64,000 nt of DNA from Mycolicibacterium fortuitum subsp. fortuitum. Lineage in GTDB: Bacteria > Actinomycetota > Actinomycetes > Mycobacteriales > Mycobacteriaceae. The stretch is from assembly GCF_022179545.1 (NCBI RefSeq), contig NZ_AP025518.1, positions 1,054,001-1,118,000 of the forward strand, written 5' to 3'. Positions 59,753 to 64,000 of this stretch are shown here, piece by piece (within the stretch, counting starts at the first letter, position 1; every line of letters begins with the position of its first letter). The notes beneath the pieces are model-generated. The model saw only the letters and a list, made by a program, of their open reading frames with translations. It searched no databases and was not told where the DNA came from. Made by a program: the position numbers and the translations under genes.

Positions 59753-61406
59753 TCTCCGGTATCCCGGCCAAGTCGATCTTGATCGGCGGTTTGACGGGTC
59801 CCTGACCCAGTCGCCAGCGCAGCTTGTCCAATCGGCGGAACGGCTCCAATGCCCGCGGCTCGTGCAGCGGCCACACCGGGCACCTGCTAGCGGGCGACCC
59901 GGTGGCGTCGAGTATCCCGTTGACCGCGCGCCGCGCGGCCTCGTTGGCGGCCTCCATCGTCGCCAAGTCGGTGTAGGTGCGGACGAAATCGGCGGCCAGG
60001 AAGAAGTTGGGGAGGGCCGTCACGGCGTCCGGGCGGTTCGCCCACGAGCCCTTGGTGTTGATCAGCAAGGGCTCGTCGTTCTTCGACTTCGGCCGGTTCG
60101 GTCCGGTGCCGAACGTGATCGCCGGATCGAGAAAGAAGCCGATGACGTTGGCCTCGGTCAGGGAGCCGTCGTCGATGTGGTCGGTGATCTGCTTCCACAC
60201 CTCGGTACGAATCTCGTCCCGGCTGCACACGTTGGCCTGGTACGAGGTGCTCCCTGGCACATCCCAGGCCGAGATATCCACGGAGAGAATGCCTTCCACC
60301 CGGCCGTCACCGCGATTCGCCCAGTTGAAGTTGCGCCAGAACTGCCCTTGGGAGATCGCGGTCAACGACCACTTGGAGTCGATGAAGATGGCGTGGCCGT
60401 GGACCAGGGGCTTGTCGACGTCGAGGTAGAACATCGCGCCGTTCATCCAGTCGGTCTTCAGCTGCGGTAGGCCGGTGAGCCGCGGCTCGGCCGCGCACAG
60501 CGCAGGCGTCAGCAGCAGCTGAAGGCGCTCCTTGGGCATCGCCGCCACGTAATGGTCGGCCACGATCTGCTCGGTGTGGCCGTCGACAGACATGGACACA
60601 CCGGTGATCTTCGCTCCGTCACAATCGATCCCGGTGACCTCGTAGCCGTCACACAGGTTCACCCCGAGGCCGGCGAGATGGGTGAGCCACGGATCGATCC
60701 AGACGTCGCTGGTCGGCCCGTCCAAAACCCGGTCCATCTTCCCGTTCGGGCGTACCAGGTCGAACATCAACTGGCACAGGATCAAGCCACCGGTGCGTGC
60801 CGAGATCTCGGTGGCCTTCGCCGCCACCAGCGTGCGGGTCATCCCGTTGGCCAGAAACTTCTGAAACTGCGGCGAGCGGTTGGCCGCACCGATGAAGTCC
60901 CACCAACTCGTCTGTTCCCACTGGCCGAAGCGACGCTCGTCGCACGAGGCCAGCAGCGTGAGCAGACGTTCCACAAACGCCGTCATCTCCTGCGGCGGGA
61001 TACCCAGCCCGACGCCCAGCTGCCAGATGGCCTTCATGGTGGCCGACAGATCGTCGAATGCAGACGCGACCTGCGTGGCCACGATGATCTCGTTGGCGCC
61101 CATGTGCTGCGCCAGCATCATCTGCGTGGCCGTGACGAGATGGTCGGCGACGGTCTGACCATTGTGGGGGATTCGCACCATCGTGTCCGGGACGTGTCGG
61201 TAGAACCCCGGAAAGAACCGGAATCCATGTTCGCCCGGCAGATCCTTGCGCCCTCCGGTGGCCGACCCGGGGAACGGCATGGACCGGGCCTTCCCGCCGA
61301 AGGCCGAATGCCGCTCGTACACCGTCACGTCGAATCCGCGGTCGGCTAGTTCATGGGCCGCGGTCAACCCGCCGATACCGCCGCCGAGTACCGCGACCGT
61401 CGTCAC
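59700..61406 (-). CDS. Phytoene-desaturase-like FAD oxidoreductase
   Basis: A 568-residue flavoprotein. VAVLGGGIGGLTAAHELADRG is the FAD motif, with the arginine-rich HSAFGGKARS following, and the C-terminal LPNFFLAADFVRTYTDLATMEAANEAAR is the typical end of carotenoid-desaturase and hydroxysqualene-dehydroxylase types. GTG 61406 overlaps the stop of the upstream regulator gene (GTGA), so the two are coupled. The substrate is likely a lipid or isoprenoid (inference). Confidence 0.8.
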   Translation of the reverse strand: MTTVAVLGGGIGGLTAAHELADRGFDVTVYERHSAFGGKARSMPFPGSATGGRKDLPGEHGFRFFPGFYRHVPDTMVRIPHNGQTVADHLVTATQMMLAQHMGANEIIVATQVASAFDDLSATMKAIWQLGVGLGIPPQEMTAFVERLLTLLASCDERRFGQWEQTSWWDFIGAANRSPQFQKFLANGMTRTLVAAKATEISARTGGLILCQLMFDLVRPNGKMDRVLDGPTSDVWIDPWLTHLAGLGVNLCDGYEVTGIDCDGAKITGVSMSVDGHTEQIVADHYVAAMPKERLQLLLTPALCAAEPRLTGLPQLKTDWMNGAMFYLDVDKPLVHGHAIFIDSKWSLTAISQGQFWRNFNWANRGDGRVEGILSVDISAWDVPGSTSYQANVCSRDEIRTEVWKQITDHIDDGSLTEANVIGFFLDPAITFGTGPNRPKSKNDEPLLINTKGSWANRPDAVTALPNFFLAADFVRTYTDLATMEAANEAARRAVNGILDATGSPASRCPVWPLHEPRALEPFRRLDKLRWRLGQGPVKPPIKIDLAGIPETTGALARGLLALLGDSG

Positions 61407-64000
61407 GACAGAATCCGTTCGGCCCGTGCCTGTTCGGGCCAGCCGGCGTTCTCTGGTAGCCGGTTCACCACCGAGTTCAGACCTTCCCGGTCCCCGTCGC
61501 CGAACATCTCGAAAGAGTCGATCAGACACCGCAATTCGAACAGCAGCGCATCTTGGCGCCGCGCGAAGTCCAACGCATCGGCCAGAGCGGCTCGCCGCTG
61601 GTCCGGCGGCACGGTATGGGCTCGCAGCCGCATCAGCTCCGCATCGTGAAAGTGCATTCCGGTCTCCTCCGCGAGGTTCAGTGACAGTTCCAGCCGTTCG
61701 CGAGCCTGGTCGGGCCGACCCGCCGCGATCAGCAATCGACTGATGATCGAGTCGTGAAAGGTCAGATAGACGTTGAGGTGCATGAGTCGTGATTCGTCGA
61801 CCCGGCGGGCGATCTTGGCGGCTGCGACCGCCAAGGTGCCGGGGTCGGCGCCGGCGTTCATGGCCGACACCGCCTTGACGGTGGCGTACTCGGTGGCGCT
61901 GACGAAGCGCCACAGGTCCAAGCCGGAGTTTTCGGTGCAGCTGCGCATTTCGCCGGAAAGCGCGAGCGCCTCGTCGAGTTGGCCGGCCTCCAGACACACC
62001 CAGATCTCCTTGAAATATGTGTGTGCCCGGTTGAAGGCGTTCAGCGGGAAGCCCAGCTGTCCACAGCGGCGGACCGAGGCGGCCAGGTCGGCTTTCGCTT
62101 CCGGCAGATCCCCGGCGATGAGATGGGTAAGAGCCAGGTAGGTGTAGGCACCCGAAATCGGATCCGTGTTGCCCCGCCAGGTGTCGTCCAGTTCGCCGGG
62201 ATTCGACGGAGACGAGCCGGCCAGCGCGGTCAACAGGTGTTCCCGGGCCACCGTGAAGCTGCCCTCGAGCCAGGTGATGGAACCCATCGAGGAGGCGATC
62301 GCCCGATGGAACCACGGCCGCTCCGTCATGATGCCTGCGGCCATGGAGTCCAGGAGTTCGTGGGCCCGGCGCAGGTCTGCCCGGGGGACGTAGTAGCTGA
62401 TCAACGCGGTCAGCGTTGCGAAGATGTCGTCCTGATGTCGGCCGTCGGCGGTCAATTCCAGGCAGCGCTCGAAGTCGGCGGGGGCATCGCCACTCATGCT
62501 TCCGTGCGCGGCCCCGATCAGAAATCCCCGTTCCAGGCGCAGTGCGATCTCCACCGCGTCGCGTTGGGGCCCGGCGGCGCACTGGTTCAGCAGCTCGAGT
62601 GCATGTGTCAGATATGCACAGGCTTCCGACGCCGACGCGCGTCGCCGGGCCTGCACGCACGCCTTCCGGTACGCGGAGACGGCCTCATGGAAACGCTGCG
62701 CACACTCGAAATGGCGCGCCACCAGCCGCCAATCGGGTTCCACTCCCGCGGCCTCGTCAACCAGCTCGCGTGCCACCCGGGCATGCAGGTCTCGTTCCAG
62801 AGTCGGTGGCGCCAGCTCGCCGGCCACCTCGCGCAGCAGCTCGTGGCGGAATCGCCAACGCTCGTCTTCGATCTGGAACACCTGCGCCTCGGCCAGCGCG
62901 GCGACCACGGTGTCGGTGTCGACGTCCGGGCCCACCACGGACCGGAGCAACGCGAGGTCACCGCTTCGCCCGATGACGGCCGCGGCCTCGACCACCGGCA
63001 CCACATCTGGCCGGGTGTGAAGCCGGGCGAACAACGGTTCGTACAGCGCCTCCGGTACTTGCTCGTCGTAGGCCGCGGCGTCCAGACCGGCCACGACGTG
63101 CTCGATGTAGAACGGGATCCCATCGCATCGGCTGCACACGGCCGCCTTCTGCGCATCGGTCACGGCCGGGTCCAACGCTTCGATCAGCTCGTTGCACTCG
63201 TCGGTGCTCAGCGCCGTGAGCTCGAAGAGCTTGACCGGCCAGCCCGGCCTGAGCCACTTGCCCTCGCGTCCGGTGAGCACGATCAGCCGCCGCCCGTCGG
63301 CCCCGGTGAGCAAGGCGTCGACCACATCCATGGTGGAGGGGTCGAACCAGTGCATGTCCTCGGCGATGACCAGGCCGGCAGCACCGTTCAGGCATGCCAG
63401 CAGGTATCGGAGCACGGTCGCGCCGATGAGCTCATACAGGGTGCGGCCCTCGGCGATCGCGGGTTGGTAGCCGTGTTCTGGTCCCACGCCCAGCACCGGC
63501 GCGAGAAACGGAATAGCTGCCGTGGGATCCATTGCGTGCGAACGTAATTCAGACTCCAGGAGGCGGATCCGCTCAGCGGCTTCGGTGAGCCGGTCGATGC
63601 CACAACGGCGTTCCAGCAGGCGGCGCACCGGATACAGGCCGGCGTCGACGTGTAGCGGGGAGCCCCTCAGCTCGATGACGGTTCCGCCCGATCCCGTGAC
63701 CAGATCCGCAGCGACCCGGCCCAACCGGGTCTTACCGATGCCCGCTTCGCCACGGAACGCCACGCCGGCACACCTCAACGTGCCGTCTTCGGCCTGCTGC
63801 CAGGCGGACTCCAACCAGTCCCGCTCGCGGTGCCGTCCGACCAGGGCAGCGGTGCGGGTCGCTACCGCGGTCGGATAGTCGGACAGCACCCGATGATGGG
63901 TCACAGGTTCGTCGACACCTTTGACCGGTGCGGCCGGGCAGGCCGCGAGTTCGAACGTGCCGCCGATCAGAGCCGCCACCGCGTCCGACACGGCGACGGT
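61403..64000 (-). CDS. Cyclase/AAA-type regulator, N-terminus outside the window
   Basis: The frame is open to the window edge, so the gene starts beyond it. The visible N-terminus (TVAVSDAVAALIGGTFELAACPAAPVKGV, PVTHHRVL) is the usual end of a class III nucleotide cyclase domain. It is followed by an AAA/STAND ATPase with Walker A GEAGIGKT and Walker B LVIAEDMHWFDPS, then a long helical TPR-like region to the C-terminus. No LuxR helix-turn-helix is seen at the end. Such proteins join a cyclase to an ATPase sensor. It is coupled to the flavoprotein gene. Confidence 0.78.
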   Translation of the reverse strand, partial: TVAVSDAVAALIGGTFELAACPAAPVKGVDEPVTHHRVLSDYPTAVATRTAALVGRHRERDWLESAWQQAEDGTLRCAGVAFRGEAGIGKTRLGRVAADLVTGSGGTVIELRGSPLHVDAGLYPVRRLLERRCGIDRLTEAAERIRLLESELRSHAMDPTAAIPFLAPVLGVGPEHGYQPAIAEGRTLYELIGATVLRYLLACLNGAAGLVIAEDMHWFDPSTMDVVDALLTGADGRRLIVLTGREGKWLRPGWPVKLFELTALSTDECNELIEALDPAVTDAQKAAVCSRCDGIPFYIEHVVAGLDAAAYDEQVPEALYEPLFARLHTRPDVVPVVEAAAVIGRSGDLALLRSVVGPDVDTDTVVAALAEAQVFQIEDERWRFRHELLREVAGELAPPTLERDLHARVARELVDEAAGVEPDWRLVARHFECAQRFHEAVSAYRKACVQARRRASASEACAYLTHALELLNQCAAGPQRDAVEIALRLERGFLIGAAHGSMSGDAPADFERCLELTADGRHQDDIFATLTALISYYVPRADLRRAHELLDSMAAGIMTERPWFHRAIASSMGSITWLEGSFTVAREHLLTALAGSSPSNPGELDDTWRGNTDPISGAYTYLALTHLIAGDLPEAKADLAASVRRCGQLGFPLNAFNRAHTYFKEIWVCLEAGQLDEALALSGEMRSCTENSGLDLWRFVSATEYATVKAVSAMNAGADPGTLAVAAAKIARRVDESRLMHLNVYLTFHDSIISRLLIAAGRPDQARERLELSLNLAEETGMHFHDAELMRLRAHTVPPDQRRAALADALDFARRQDALLFELRCLIDSFEMFGDGDREGLNSVVNRLPENAGWPEQARAERILS

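Noticed and set aside
61407..62660. Extension of the flavoprotein to a 986-residue protein
   Set aside because: The upstream part is an out-of-frame reading of the regulator gene; the GTG at 61406 sits right before the FAD motif and overlaps the regulator stop.

Overview
The window comes from a high-GC actinobacterium, almost certainly a Mycobacterium/Mycolicibacterium. It carries a complete mce4 steroid-import operon (yrbE4A-yrbE4B-mce4ABCDEF and two Mce-associated genes), an MmpL transporter end, a hemophore-related protein, otsA, and cholesterol catabolism genes whose products and lengths closely match those around Rv3489-Rv3531c of M. tuberculosis (ortholog names are from memory, not from a search). 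Species cannot be fixed from the sequence. No rRNA, tRNA, CRISPR array, insertion sequence or prophage was seen, and no gene-free stretch exceeds 300 bases.

Layout. 1-840: end of an MmpL gene and a small hemophore-like exported protein. 847-8001: IclR regulator facing an Rv3531c-Rv3530c-Rv3529c-like operon; kshA with an Rv3527-like gene; a lipoprotein; a gamma-carbonic-anhydrase-like protein. 7979-13732: an accessory module of PucR regulator and hydantoinase/oxoprolinase A and B genes. 13806-21523: steroid operons Rv3521-ltp4-ltp3-LLM oxidoreductase-KSI (minus) and Rv3520c-Rv3519-cyp142 (plus) firing from one divergent promoter. 21665-23239: a small exported protein with an ambiguous frame and an orphan sensor kinase. 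23353-26994: divergent echA19 and fadD19, the latter followed by a nitronate-monooxygenase-like gene. 27086-32235: accessory block (methyltransferase, gabD2-like, VOC, AraC, TetR, epimerase). 32304-37423: fadE26-fadE27-fadD17 divergent from fdxD-hsd4A. 37697-48264: mce4 operon. 48261-51213: otsA, a 54-residue ORF abutting it, and three paralogous small secreted proteins. 51475-58640: crotonase-SDR operon and a molybdenum hydroxylase cluster (coxL-G-M-S-like). 58859-64000: DUF5995-like protein, a phytoene-desaturase-like flavoprotein, and the truncated gene of a cyclase/AAA-type regulator.

How the genes work together. Mce4 imports cholesterol; CYP142, FadD19, FadE26/27, EchA19, Hsd4A, FadD17 and Ltp3/4 belong to side-chain activation and beta-oxidation; KshA hydroxylates the ring. 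The regulatory logic is visible: 14-bp boxes fitting TnnAACnnGTTnnA (the KstR operator) lie at 1797, 6702, 18374, 24198, 36153 and 37453, with a one-mismatch copy at 37541 inside the spacer of the mce4 promoter.

Most unusual signals: a 30-bp tandem repeat (four full units and a partial one) between yrbE4A and yrbE4B that forms a 50-codon minicistron overlapping both neighbours; a 27-bp in-frame duplication beside the active-site lysine of the Rv3519-like protein; a three-member four-cysteine secreted family; several strong palindromic operator candidates; and a CoxL-like subunit whose active-site loop is neither form I nor form II CO dehydrogenase.
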